Shown: positions 8,229 through 18,036, numbered from the stretch's first letter. The stretch: DNA of 44,241 bases from Pseudomonas sp. GM50 (GCF_000282375.1 NZ_AKJK01000003.1:1-44241), one strand, 5' to 3'. Notes: a model not told the origin generated them from the letters alone. Numbers and translations are program-made.

Positions 8229-8621
8229 ATGTCGGCGACTCAAAATTACGGCACTGGCCGTCGCAAGACCGCAACCGCACGCGTTTTCCTGCGTCCGGGT
8301 ACTGGTAACATCTCCATCAACAACCGTTCGCTGGATAATTTCTTCGGCCGCGAAACTGCCCGCATGGTAGTTCGTCAGCCGCTGGAATTGACTGAGACTG
8401 TCGAGAAGTTCGACATCTACGTCACCGTGATCGGCGGTGGTGTAAGTGGTCAAGCTGGCGCAATCCGCCACGGTATCACTCGCGCACTGATGCAGTACGA
8501 CGAAACCCTGCGTGGCGCTCTGCGCAAAGCTGGCTTCGTTACTCGCGATGCTCGTGAAGTTGAACGTAAGAAAGTTGGTCTGCGTAAAGCGCGTAAGCGT
8601 CCGCAGTACTCGAAGCGTTAA
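8229..8621 (+). CDS. rpsI: 30S ribosomal protein S9
   Basis: The 130-residue small-subunit protein carries the family start ([15 protein letters not shown]), [14 protein letters not shown] in the middle, and the strongly basic tail ending YSKR. In the S9 family the C-terminal Lys-Arg contacts P-site tRNA. It is second in the rplM-rpsI operon and ends 21 bp before a strong terminator. Confidence 0.99.
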
Positions 8622-8642
8622 TTCGCTTTCACGTTCAAAAAG

Positions 8643-8678
8643 AACGCCCAGTTTCCTCGCGAAGCTGGGCGTTTTTTT
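8643..8678 (+). terminator. Terminator of rplM-rpsI
   Basis: AACGCCCAG (8643-8651) pairs with CTGGGCGTT (8665-8673), and the T-run continues to 8678. Confidence 0.92.
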
Positions 8679-8715
8679 ATGGGCGTGATTTATCAAGGAA
8701 TTGCGCTGTGACAAC

Positions 8716-8742
8716 TTGCCACATCCGCAGAGGCCCTATACT
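8716..8742 (+). promoter_or_regulatory. Candidate promoter of petABC
   Basis: TTGCCA (8716-8721) and TATACT (8737-8742) are good hexamers, but the 15-bp spacer is short. A second -10-like TATAAG (8820-8825) lies downstream without a clear -35. The real petABC start is not settled by sequence alone. Confidence 0.35.
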
Positions 8743-8759
8743 GCAAGGCTTGGCAGTGG

Positions 8760-8797
8760 AGCCCCTCGGTAATTACCTTGTCAGAATTGGGGCTTTT
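8760..8797 (+). promoter_or_regulatory. Terminator-like hairpin in the petA leader
   Basis: AGCCCC (8760-8765) pairs with GGGGCT (8789-8794) and is followed by T residues. Inside the loop is a 10-bp palindrome, GGTAATTACC (8768-8777). If transcription starts at the upstream candidate promoter, this hairpin would fall in the first 50 bases of the transcript. It could be an attenuator, a protein-binding site or a processed 5' end. No mechanism is shown. Confidence 0.4.
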
Positions 8798-8888
8798 CAT
8801 TACCATTCGGCAAAATTTTTATAAGTTCAGATTTTTACTTAGTAGACGCCTGATTTAACAGGCCACAAAGCTGATGGGAGAGGACTGA

Positions 8889-9482
8889 ATGAGCAATGAC
8901 GGCGTGAATGCAGGCCGGCGTCGCTTCTTGGTAGCAGCCACATCCGTGGTGGGTGCTGCAGGAGCGGTGGGGGCTGCGGTCCCGTTCGTGGGGTCATGGT
9001 TTCCCAGTGCCAAGGCGAAAGCCGCAGGTGCACCGGTGAAAGTGAATGTCAGCAAAATCGAGCCAGGTCAGCAGATGATTGCTGAGTGGCGCGGCCAGCC
9101 GGTGTTCATTGTCCGCCGTACCGAGGAAATCCTGGGGAATCTGAAAAAGATCGAGGGCCAGCTGTCTGACCCGACCTCCAAGAACTCGACGCAACCGACC
9201 TATGTCGACCCGGAGACGCGTTCGATCAAGCCAGAAGTTCTGCTGCTGATCGGTATCTGCACACACCTGGGTTGCTCACCGACTTTCCGTCCAGAAGTGG
9301 CACCTGCAGACCTGGGCAAGGATTGGGTAGGGGGTTATTTCTGCCCTTGCCACGGTTCTCACTACGATTTGGCTGGCCGCGTCTACAAGTCGCAACCTGC
9401 GCCTTTGAACCTGCCAGTTCCCCCGCATTCCTATGAGACCGATGACATCATTGTCATTGGCGTCGATACGGAGAAAGCGTGA
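8889..9482 (+). CDS. petA: Ubiquinol-cytochrome c reductase Rieske iron-sulfur subunit
   Basis: This 197-residue subunit of cytochrome bc1 carries the [2Fe-2S] cluster that takes electrons from ubiquinol at the Qo site. The cluster ligand motifs CTHLGC (124-129) and CPCHGSH (152-158) are intact. The N-terminus has a twin-arginine motif (RRRFLVAA, residues 10-17) followed by a hydrophobic segment that stays as the membrane anchor, so export is by the Tat pathway. A strong GGGAGAGGA ribosome binding site precedes ATG 8889. Its stop overlaps the petB start by one base. Confidence 0.98.
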   Translation: MSNDGVNAGRRRFLVAATSVVGAAGAVGAAVPFVGSWFPSAKAKAAGAPVKVNVSKIEPGQQMIAEWRGQPVFIVRRTEEILGNLKKIEGQLSDPTSKNSTQPTYVDPETRSIKPEVLLLIGICTHLGCSPTFRPEVAPADLGKDWVGGYFCPCHGSHYDLAGRVYKSQPAPLNLPVPPHSYETDDIIVIGVDTEKA

Positions 9483-10693
9483 TGAGCAAGTTCATGGATT
9501 GGGTTGATGCGCGCTTCCCCGCGACCAAAATGTGGGAAGACCATCTCAGCAAGTACTACGCCCCGAAGAACTTCAACTTCTTCTACTTCTTTGGCTCCCT
9601 GGCACTGCTCGTTCTGGTCAACCAGATCGTTACCGGTGTCTGGCTGACGATGAGCTACACCCCATCGGCGGAAGAAGCGTTTGCTTCCGTCGAATACATC
9701 ATGCGCGACGTCGAGTACGGCTCGATCCTGCGTCTGCTGCACTCCACCGGCGCTTCGGCGTTCTTCATCGTGGTCTATCTGCACATGTTCCGTGGCCTGC
9801 TCTACGGTTCGTATCAGAAGCCGCGCGAGCTGGTGTGGGTGTTCGGCATGCTGATCTACCTGGCGCTGATGGCTGAAGCCTTCATGGGCTATCTGCTGCC
9901 GTGGGGCCAGATGTCCTACTGGGGTGCCCAGGTGATCATCTCGCTGTTCGGTGCGATCCCGGTCATCGGTAACGACCTGACCCAGTGGATCCGCGGTGAC
10001 TACCTGATTTCCGGTATTACCCTGAACCGCTTCTTCGCCTTGCATGTGGTTGCCCTGCCGATCGTGATCCTCGGTCTGGTGGTGGTGCACATTCTGGCAC
10101 TGCACGAAGTCGGTTCGAACAATCCGGATGGCGTCGACATCAAGAAACACAAAGACGAAAACGGTGTACCGCTGGACGGCATTGCCTTCCACCCGTACTA
10201 CACCGTGAAGGATATCGTCGGCGTGGTGGTGTTCCTGTTCATCTTCTGCTCGATCGTATTCTTCTTCCCGGAAATGGGCGGCTACTTCCTCGAGAAGCCG
10301 AACTTTGAAGTGGCGAACGCCTTCAAGACCCCTGAGCACATCGCTCCGGTCTGGTACTTCACACCGTTCTACGCGATTCTGCGGGCGGTTCCGGACAAGC
10401 TCCTGGGCGTTATCGCCATGGGCGCGGCCATCGCTGTGCTGTTTGTCCTGCCTTGGCTGGATCGCAGCCCGGTCAAGTCGATGCGCTACAAAGGCTGGCT
10501 GAGCAAGATCTGGCTCTGGGTGTTCTGCATTTCGTTCGTGATTCTGGGCGTGCTGGGCGTGTTGGCCCCAACTCCAGAGCGTACGTTGCTGTCGCAGGTT
10601 TGTACGTTCCTGTACTTCGCCTACTTCATTCTGATGCCGTTCTACACCAGGCTCGAGAAGACCAAACCGGTTCCGGAAAGGGTGACTGGCTGA
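9482..10693 (+). CDS. petB: Cytochrome b subunit of bc1 complex
   Basis: The 403-residue integral membrane protein binds two b-type hemes. The ligand pairs can be placed at His87/His101 and His188/His203, so the second pair has one extra residue between ligands compared with the first. The protein is full length (not split as in b6f) and has about eight membrane helices. The Qo-site motif that is PEWY in mitochondria is PVWY here (289-292). That change is known as a natural variant in some proteobacteria. Start ATG 9482 overlaps the petA stop, and the stop overlaps petC in the same TGATG arrangement, indicating translational coupling across the operon. Confidence 0.98.
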   Translation: MSKFMDWVDARFPATKMWEDHLSKYYAPKNFNFFYFFGSLALLVLVNQIVTGVWLTMSYTPSAEEAFASVEYIMRDVEYGSILRLLHSTGASAFFIVVYLHMFRGLLYGSYQKPRELVWVFGMLIYLALMAEAFMGYLLPWGQMSYWGAQVIISLFGAIPVIGNDLTQWIRGDYLISGITLNRFFALHVVALPIVILGLVVVHILALHEVGSNNPDGVDIKKHKDENGVPLDGIAFHPYYTVKDIVGVVVFLFIFCSIVFFFPEMGGYFLEKPNFEVANAFKTPEHIAPVWYFTPFYAILRAVPDKLLGVIAMGAAIAVLFVLPWLDRSPVKSMRYKGWLSKIWLWVFCISFVILGVLGVLAPTPERTLLSQVCTFLYFAYFILMPFYTRLEKTKPVPERVTG

Positions 10694-11475
10694 TGAAAAA
10701 GCTATTTGCTGTACTGATTCTTGCGGCGATGCCTGTGCTGTCCTTTGCGGCCGAACACGGTGGTCCTGAGCTTGAGAAGGTCGACATCGACGTTTCCGAC
10801 AAGGCTGCCATGCAGGACGGCGCACGTACGTTCGCCAACTATTGCATGGGCTGCCACAGCGCCAAGTTCCAGCGCTACGAGCGTGTTGCCGATGACCTGG
10901 GCATTCCTCACGAGCTGATGCTTGAGAAGCTGGTGTTCACCGGCGCCAAGATCGGTGACCACATGAACATCGGCATGCAGCCGGCTGACGCCAAGACCTG
11001 GTTCGGTGCGGCGCCGCCCGACCTGACGCTGGTGGCTCGTGTTCGTGGCACAGACTGGCTCTACGGCTATCTGCGTTCATTCTACGAAGACCCGTCGCGT
11101 CCTTGGGGCGTGAACAACAAGGTGTTCCCGAACGTCGGCATGCCTAACGTTCTGGTCGGCCTGCAGGGTCGTCAGGTGGTAGGCTGTAAACAAGTTCAAA
11201 TCGTCGAAGACGGCAAGAAGCAATACGATCCGCTGACCGGCACCGCTTTGACCCATGAAGCCTGCGATCAACTGACGGTATTGCCGAAAACCGGCACGCT
11301 GAACGAAGAGCAGTTCGACGAGAAGGTCAAGAACCTGGTGACCTTCCTGGCCTACTCGGCCAACCCGGTGAAGCTGCAGCATCAGCGCATCGGTACCTAT
11401 GTGTTGCTGTACCTGGCGTTCTTCTTTGTATTCGCTTACTTGCTCAAGCGTGAATACTGGAAAGACGTCCATTGA
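10693..11475 (+). CDS. petC: Cytochrome c1 subunit of bc1 complex
   Basis: This 260-residue protein has a Sec signal peptide (about residues 1-19, ending SFAA). A single c-type heme site CMGCH lies at 51-55. A C-terminal membrane anchor (about 230-252) ends in the short cytoplasmic tail LKREYWKDVH. It passes electrons from the Rieske protein to soluble cytochrome c or a terminal oxidase. The start is ATG 10693, overlapping the petB stop. A longer open frame upstream belongs to the overlapping petB region. The gene is the last of petABC. Confidence 0.97.
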   Translation: MKKLFAVLILAAMPVLSFAAEHGGPELEKVDIDVSDKAAMQDGARTFANYCMGCHSAKFQRYERVADDLGIPHELMLEKLVFTGAKIGDHMNIGMQPADAKTWFGAAPPDLTLVARVRGTDWLYGYLRSFYEDPSRPWGVNNKVFPNVGMPNVLVGLQGRQVVGCKQVQIVEDGKKQYDPLTGTALTHEACDQLTVLPKTGTLNEEQFDEKVKNLVTFLAYSANPVKLQHQRIGTYVLLYLAFFFVFAYLLKREYWKDVH

Positions 11476-11502
11476 TAGAACTGTAAGCCATTGCTGTTAA
11501 TC

Positions 11503-11588
11503 GCGCGCGCCCAGGGGCGTCTCTGAAGGTGTAACGAGTCTGGTGATCCAGGCGTTACGGGAGGCGCCCTCTGGGCGCGCGTGTTTTT
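11503..11588 (+). terminator. Large nested hairpin between petC and sspA
   Basis: An outer stem of about 20 bp (11503-11524 with 11561-11581, one bulge or mismatch region) encloses GTAACG (11531-11536)/CGTTAC (11553-11558). That in turn encloses CTGG/CCAG around a 4-base loop. Five T residues follow at 11584-11588. It probably terminates petABC, but it is much larger than the other terminators here. It may also act as an RNA-stabilising or partial read-through structure. Confidence 0.7.
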
Positions 11589-11625
11589 CCGTTTCCGATA
11601 ATTTCAACAAGCGAGGAGGACCGCC

Positions 11626-12243
11626 ATGGGCGTGACCAATCGGTTGGCCTGTTACTCCGACCCCGCCGACCACTATTCCCACCGAGTGCGCATCGTACTT
11701 GCAGAGAAGGGTGTCAGCGCCGAGATCATTTACGTGGAAGCTGGTCGCCAGCCGCCTAAACTGATTGAGGTGAACCCTTACGGAAGCCTGCCCACCCTGG
11801 TCGATCGTGACCTGGCGTTGTGGGAGTCGACCGTGGTGATGGAATATCTGGATGAGCGTTACCCGCACCCGCCACTACTGCCGGTTTATCCTGTGGCGCG
11901 TGCCAACAGCCGTCTGCTGATTCATCGCATTCAGCGTGACTGGTGTGGTCTGGTGGATCTGATTCTGGATTCGCGGACCAAGGAAGCAGCCCGTGTCGTG
12001 GCTCGTAAAGAGCTGCGCGAAAGCCTGACAGGCGTGTCGCCGTTGTTCGCCGACAAGCCGTTTTTCCTCAGTGAGGAACAAAGTCTGGTGGATTGCTGCC
12101 TATTGCCAATACTCTGGCGATTGCCGATTCTGGGTATTGAACTGCCGCGGCCTGCCAAGCCGCTGCTTGATTATATGGAGCGCTCGTTTGCGCGTGAGGC
12201 TTTCCAGGCGAGTCTGTCTGGTGTCGAACGCGATATGCGCTAA
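11626..12243 (+). CDS. sspA: Stringent starvation protein A
   Basis: The 205-residue protein has a glutathione-S-transferase-like fold: a thioredoxin-like N-terminal half with [15 protein letters not shown] and [15 protein letters not shown], and a helical C-terminal half. SspA binds RNA polymerase and alters promoter use in stress and stationary phase; it is not known as an active transferase. ATG 11626 has a very strong GAGGAGG ribosome binding site 9-15 bases upstream. It is followed after 16 bp by sspB, the standard pairing. It lies downstream of petABC, a synteny shared by many gammaproteobacteria. Confidence 0.97.
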   Translation: MGVTNRLACYSDPADHYSHRVRIVLAEKGVSAEIIYVEAGRQPPKLIEVNPYGSLPTLVDRDLALWESTVVMEYLDERYPHPPLLPVYPVARANSRLLIHRIQRDWCGLVDLILDSRTKEAARVVARKELRESLTGVSPLFADKPFFLSEEQSLVDCCLLPILWRLPILGIELPRPAKPLLDYMERSFAREAFQASLSGVERDMR

Positions 12244-12259
12244 GGCTTAAGGAGCCGCT

Positions 12260-12673
12260 ATGAACTCCAGTCGACCTTATCTGGTCCGCGCGCTCTACGA
12301 GTGGATTGTGGACAACGATTGCACCCCGCACATGCTGGTTAATTCCGAGTATCCATCGGTGCAGGTGCCTCAGGGTTTTGCCAGTGACGGACAGATTGTC
12401 CTGAACGTTTCCCCGGCGGCCGTGCGTCATCTGCACATGGACAACGAGGCAGTCAGTTTCGAGGGGCGCTTCGGTGGCGTGCCGCATACCCTGTACGTGC
12501 CTATCGCATCGATCCTGGGCATTTACGCCCGGGAGAACGGTCAGGGCATGGTGTTCGATATGGAATCGCCTCTGGAAGACGAGGAAGAGATCGAGCCGGA
12601 TGATGATGTTCCGCCACCCGACAGTGAGCCGCCGCGTCCCAGCGGTCGACCAAGTTTGAAGGTGGTGAAGTAA
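12260..12673 (+). CDS. sspB: ClpXP protease specificity-enhancing factor SspB
   Basis: The 137-residue adaptor tethers ssrA-tagged peptides to ClpXP. The folded N-terminal domain (about 1-105, with RALYEWIVDN and QVPQGF) is the tag-binding part. An acidic, proline-rich flexible linker (about 108-128) leads to the C-terminal ClpX-docking tail RPSLKVVK, which closely resembles the E. coli SspB tail. All parts needed for adaptor action are therefore visible. The ribosome binding site AAGGAG precedes ATG 12260. It ends at a shared convergent terminator. Confidence 0.97.
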   Translation: MNSSRPYLVRALYEWIVDNDCTPHMLVNSEYPSVQVPQGFASDGQIVLNVSPAAVRHLHMDNEAVSFEGRFGGVPHTLYVPIASILGIYARENGQGMVFDMESPLEDEEEIEPDDDVPPPDSEPPRPSGRPSLKVVK

Positions 12674-12674
12674 T

Positions 12675-12706
12675 AAAAAAGGCGATCCGAATGGATCGCC
12701 TTTTTT
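12675..12706. terminator. Shared bidirectional terminator of sspAB and dolP operon
   Basis: A perfect stem of A-run plus GGCGATCC and GGATCGCC plus T-run surrounds a GAAT loop. It lies between the converging sspB and dolP stops and serves both strands. Confidence 0.93.
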
Positions 12707-12725
12707 ATTGCTTCCCGCAAGGGGA

Positions 12726-14360
<1,635 letters not shown>

Positions 14361-14361
<1 letters not shown>

Positions 14362-16172
14362 CAGCGCGAGGTGTCCGGCAGGCGTTGAACCTGACCGTTG
14401 GCGAACTCTGCCCATGGCAACTGACGCTCGACCCGTTGATTCTGGGTCATGCCCAGGCTGCCCGATTGGCCTTGGATGCGGCTGTCCGGCAAGGCCTTGA
14501 GTTGCCCCAGGCGCGGTGCCAGGCGATAGGCATCAACGCCCATCGCGTACAGGCGGCCCAGGCTGCCGCCGGCTTGTGGCCATTGTGCAGTGACTTGTTT
14601 GCGCAGCGGGTCGTTGGCATCCAGCAACCATGGGGTTTCGCAGAAGCGAATACCGTTCATGTCGTTGTACTGGTTCTGGTCGCCGCTGGCGCTGAACACG
14701 TGGGAGGTGGCGTAAACCGGCACGTCACCCGCGTACTGGAAGTTCAGGGTCGGTTTGATCTGTTGAGCCTGTTGCGGCGTCGCGGCCAGGAAGATGAACT
14801 CGATGTCCTGACGGCGCGAAGGTTGTGCGGCAACCTGCGAGCCAACGGTGCTTTGCAGGCTCTTGGCGCGGCCTTCGCTCTGGCGCAGCTGGAACATGTC
14901 GGCAATCTGCTGGGCCAGTTGCACCGGCTGGTCGACGCGCTCGGTCGCGACAATGCTGCCACCGTTGGCTTGCCAATCCTGGCTGAACGCCTTGTAGACG
15001 CGGTCGCCCCATTCGCCTTTCGGCACCATGATGGCGGCGCGGTGCAGGCCGTCGGCGCGCGCCCGGCGAGACACTTCGCGGGCTTCGTCTTCGGCGGCAA
15101 GGCCGAACTGGAATAGCTGGGCCGGACCTTGTGTGCCTTCGCTGTAGTTCAGGGCCAGGGTGGTGATCGGCAATTGCGGGCGGGCGCTGAGCTGTTTGAC
15201 CAGCGGTTTTTCCAGCGGGCCGACCACCAGTTGCACGCCATCGGCCTGGGCCTTGCGATAGAACTCGTCGAGGGACGTCAGGCGCGAGCTGTCATAGAAC
15301 TCGATGGCAGGTGGCTTCTGCCCGGCTTGTTGCGCCTGGTAGTGCGCGGCCATGAAGCCTTCGCGCAGTGCTTTGCCAACCGAAGCCAGCGGGCCGTCTT
15401 GCGGCAGCAGCAGGGCGATCTTGCTCAGGGGCTGGCTGGCCAGTTCCTTGAGTTTGGTCAGTGGCAACGGCAGCTGGATGGCAGCCGGGTGCTTTGGATT
15501 CTGTTCGCGCCAGTTGTCGATCGCGGCTTGCTGCTGTTCCAGGGTGCCGGCCGTTTTCACCGCCAGCGCCAGACGTATCCAGCCGCCGAGGTCATCGTCG
15601 GTGGTCGGCTGCAATTGATCGGTCGGCAGCGAAGCGATCAGGGTCCAGATCGCTTCGTGGTTTTTGCTGGCGGCTTCACCTTCAAGCATCGGCGCAATAA
15701 AGATGCGCTCCCGTGCGGCGGGCAGGGTCTGGCCGTCGGCCTCAAGGGCGCGGGCATGAACGGTACCGGTGCGAACCTGTTGTTCTACGGGCAGTTCGCT
15801 CAGACGTTGCAGGCTCGGATGGCTCAGGGCAGTCAGCGCCGCTTTGGGCTGATTGCGGGTCATGGCCAGTTCAGCCGCCAGGGTGTTGGCGAAGACTTGT
15901 TGGCCAGGCTTGAGTTGTTCCACCGGTACCTGTTGCAGGATTTGCGCGGACTGGCCGGCATTGCCCTGACGATAAGCCAGGTCTGCCGCGCTCAAGCGCA
16001 GTAGGGCGGCTTTTTCCGGATCTTTGCTTCGAGTGGCCTGTTCGAGCAGTTGCTCGATACTGGCATCCGGGGTCCGTGGAAGTTCGCCAAGGCTGGAGGA
16101 GGGCGAGCTGGCGCAAGCCGCCAGCAAGGCAGCGAGGCAGAGGGCAGTGAACAGCCGCAGGCAAGCGATCAT
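14361..16172 (-). CDS. lpoA: Penicillin-binding protein activator LpoA
   Basis: The 603-residue outer-membrane lipoprotein has lipobox LLAAC (Cys20). A helical TPR-like N-terminal domain spans about 35-240. A C-terminal domain with a periplasmic-binding-protein fold (about 255-590) begins with the KIALLLPQDGPLASVG strand-turn. LpoA spans the periplasm to stimulate the bifunctional synthase PBP1a. Position next to rsmI in divergent orientation, and ahead of yraN, matches E. coli yraM. A -10-like sequence on the minus strand lies at 16209-16214. Confidence 0.95.
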
Positions 16173-16208
16173 GTAAGTGTTCCTGATACTCGATCAAATT
16201 AGCGTGGA

Positions 16209-16214
16209 ATTGTA
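16209..16214 (-). promoter_or_regulatory. Candidate -10 element for lpoA operon
   Basis: TACAAT on the minus strand is 37 bases upstream of the lpoA start, in the 210-bp divergent gap with rsmI. No convincing -35 is visible. Confidence 0.3.
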
Positions 16215-16345
16215 CCCAAGCACTGGCCGGGGCGCGATGTTACTGGCGTGAATCGATCAATTTAGCTCGTGCAAATGTTGCAGCGCTGCACAAAAGGCTG
16301 GAAAACCCGGGGAGGGTGAGGCGTATCGCAAGCGCCGCTACGCGC

Positions 16346-16351
16346 TACAAT
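16346..16351 (+). promoter_or_regulatory. Candidate -10 element for rsmI
   Basis: CTACAATG is a common -10 context in Pseudomonas. It sits 32 bases before the TTG start of rsmI, and no clear -35 is present. It overlaps the ATG at 16350, which argues against that ATG as the start codon. Confidence 0.4.
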
Positions 16352-16382
16352 GTCGCCTTTTACCGATCATGAGGTGTGCGCT

Positions 16383-17255
16383 TTGACTGCTCCAGGTGCT
16401 TTGAATTCCGCTGCTGGCTCGCTTTATGTGGTGGCGACGCCCATCGGCAACCTGGACGACATCAGTGCGCGTGCGCTGAAGATCCTGCGCGAGGTCGCCT
16501 TGATCGCGGCCGAAGATACTCGCCATTCCCAGCGATTGATGCAGCATTTCGGCATTCCCACGCCGCTGGCAGCCTGCCATGAACACAACGAGCGGGAGGA
16601 GGGTAACCGCTTTATCACGCGCCTGCTGGCGGGTGACGATGTGGCGTTGATTTCCGATGCCGGGACGCCGCTGATTTCCGATCCGGGTTATCACCTGGTG
16701 CGTCAGGCCCGTGCCGCGGGAATCAATGTGGTGCCGGTTCCGGGGGCATGTGCCTTGATTGCGGCGTTGTCGGCGGCGGGGCTGCCGTCCGACCGTTTCA
16801 TCTTCGAAGGTTTTTTGCCGGCCAAGGCTGTCGGCCGACGTGCTCGTCTGGAACTGGTAAAAGAAGAGCCGCGCACGCTGATTTTCTATGAAGCACCGCA
16901 CCGCATCCTCGAATGCCTGCAAGACATGGAGCTGGTATTCGGTGCCGAGCGTCCGGCGTTGCTGGCGCGAGAACTGACCAAGACCTTCGAAACCCTTAAA
17001 GGCTTGCCGTTGGCCGAGTTGCGTGAGTTTGTCGAGTCGGACAGCAATCAGCAACGCGGCGAGTGTGTAGTGCTGGTGGCGGGCTGGACTGCCCCCGAGA
17101 CCGAAGACGCTGTCAGCAGTGAAGCCATGCGTATTCTCAACCTGCTGCTCGAAGAGATGCCGCTCAAGCGTGCGGCGGCATTGGCGGCGCAAATTACCGG
17201 CGAACGCAAGAATGTGCTCTATCAGGTCGCGCTGGATAAACAGAAGGGCGAGTAA
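16383..17255 (+). CDS. rsmI: 16S rRNA (cytidine(1402)-2'-O)-methyltransferase
   Basis: The 290-residue SAM-dependent tetrapyrrole-methylase-fold enzyme 2'-O-methylates C1402 of 16S rRNA in the decoding centre. The family motif LYVVATPIGNLDDIS lies near the N-terminus, followed by AAEDTRHS, GTPLISDPG and VPGACALIAAL. The start is assigned to TTG 16383, which has GAGG at 16371-16374 (8-base spacing) and gives the family N-terminus. The in-frame ATG at 16350 overlaps the -10 element. It partners functionally with rsmH at 18489, which adds the N4-methyl to the same cytidine. It diverges from lpoA. Confidence 0.95.
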   Translation: MTAPGALNSAAGSLYVVATPIGNLDDISARALKILREVALIAAEDTRHSQRLMQHFGIPTPLAACHEHNEREEGNRFITRLLAGDDVALISDAGTPLISDPGYHLVRQARAAGINVVPVPGACALIAALSAAGLPSDRFIFEGFLPAKAVGRRARLELVKEEPRTLIFYEAPHRILECLQDMELVFGAERPALLARELTKTFETLKGLPLAELREFVESDSNQQRGECVVLVAGWTAPETEDAVSSEAMRILNLLLEEMPLKRAAALAAQITGERKNVLYQVALDKQKGE

Positions 17256-17290
17256 ACCGACGTGCAGCGCCGGCCAGAGGCTTTTAGCGC

Positions 17291-17318
17291 TTGTTCTTCG
17301 GTCGCTCTGCCGTTAATC
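17291..17318 (+). promoter_or_regulatory. Promoter of rnpB
   Basis: TTGTTC (17291-17296), a 16-bp spacer and TTAATC (17313-17318) put the transcription start at about 17326. That is where the P1 helix of the RNase P RNA begins. Confidence 0.5.
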
Positions 17319-17326
17319 TTCGCGGC

Positions 17327-17683
17327 GGAGAGTCGATCGGACAGTCGCTGCCCTCTATGAAAATTAGGGGGGGGAGGAAAGTCCGGGCTCCATAGGGCGA
17401 AGTGCCAGGTAATGCCTGGGAGGCGTGAGCCTACGGAAAGTGCCACAGAAAATAACCGCCTAAGCGCTTCGGCGCCGGTAAGGGTGAAAAGGTGCGGTAA
17501 GAGCGCACCGCACGTCTGGCAACAGTTCGTGGCTAGGTAAACCCCACTTGGAGCAAGACCAAATAGGGTCCCAAGGCGTGGCCCGCGCTGGGACCGGGTA
17601 GGTTGCTAAAGATGTCCAGTGATGGCCATCGTAGACGAATGACTGTTCAAGACAGAACCCGGCTTACAGATCGACTCTCCACC
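17327..17683 (+). ncRNA. rnpB: RNase P RNA (M1-type, class A)
   Basis: The catalytic RNA of RNase P trims the 5' leaders of pre-tRNAs. The 5' and 3' ends pair as a 12-bp P1 helix (17327-17338 with 17669-17680). Conserved elements are in order: GAGGAAAGTCCGGGCTCC near the 5' end, GGTAAGGGTGAAAAGGTGCGG, then AGACCAAATAGGG and the 3' region with GACAGAACCCGGCTTACAG. Length of about 355 bases fits type A bacterial RNase P RNA. A T-run (17684-17690) right after P1 acts as terminator. Ends are accurate to a few bases. Confidence 0.97.
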
Positions 17684-17690
17684 TTTTTTT

Positions 17691-17932
17691 CCTCTCTGCC
17701 GAGTCATTGGCAGCGATGTGTGTAATGGCAATTTCCCTCCCTGCTGAATCAATAGCAGAAGCGCTTTTGTAATACCGAAAAAATCTTACTCTTAACAAAC
17801 TACTTTAACTTCTGAACGCAGCCTTCTGTGCTGATTCAAGTTATTGAGCGAATTCATCCGTCAGATTCTCGTTAACCCTCCTTTTACGCTCCTAAATCTC
17901 CGTTCTGTAAGGGTTTTCCTTTAATCCGCGCC
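17691..17932. other. Non-coding AT-rich stretch between rnpB and the mraZ promoter
   Basis: About 240 bp without a credible reading frame, markedly richer in A/T than its neighbours. Only weak hairpins are visible (CTGCT/AGCAG at 17741-17758; AAGG/CCTT at 17909-17921). I see no promoter-terminator pair that would define a small RNA. It may simply be upstream promoter DNA for the dcw cluster. Confidence 0.5.
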
Positions 17933-17962
17933 TTGACGGTGTGGTGGGCGCATTCCTATAGT
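17933..17962 (+). promoter_or_regulatory. Main dcw promoter (PmraZ)
   Basis: TTGACG (17933-17938), an 18-bp spacer and TATAGT (17957-17962) form a strong sigma-70 promoter with a start near 17969. It lies directly before the MraZ boxes and drives at least the mraZ-proximal dcw genes. Confidence 0.75.
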
Positions 17963-17970
17963 GTGCGCAA

Positions 17971-17995
17971 GTGGCGGAAAGTGGCATGAAGTGGG
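17971..17995 (+). promoter_or_regulatory. MraZ operator: three 10-bp-phased boxes
   Basis: GTGGC, GTGGC and GTGGG start at 17971, 17981 and 17991, exactly 10 bp apart. They match the known MraZ recognition pattern of TGGG-like repeats on one helix face. They begin a few bases after the predicted start, so bound MraZ would block escape or elongation. A further GTGGTGGGCG lies at 17941, inside the promoter spacer. Confidence 0.8.
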
Positions 17996-18036
17996 TTTTT
18001 TGAGCGTAAAACGCTAATATTTGGAGAAACGCTGAC

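Noticed and set aside
9431..10825. 464-codon minus-strand frame opposite petB
   Set aside because: Shadow of the cytochrome b gene; the translation is His/Gln/Arg-rich without domains.
18003..18015. Small AGCGT/ACGCT hairpin just upstream of the mraZ ribosome binding site
   Set aside because: Arms of five bases with a 3-base loop are too short to claim a regulatory structure without conservation data.
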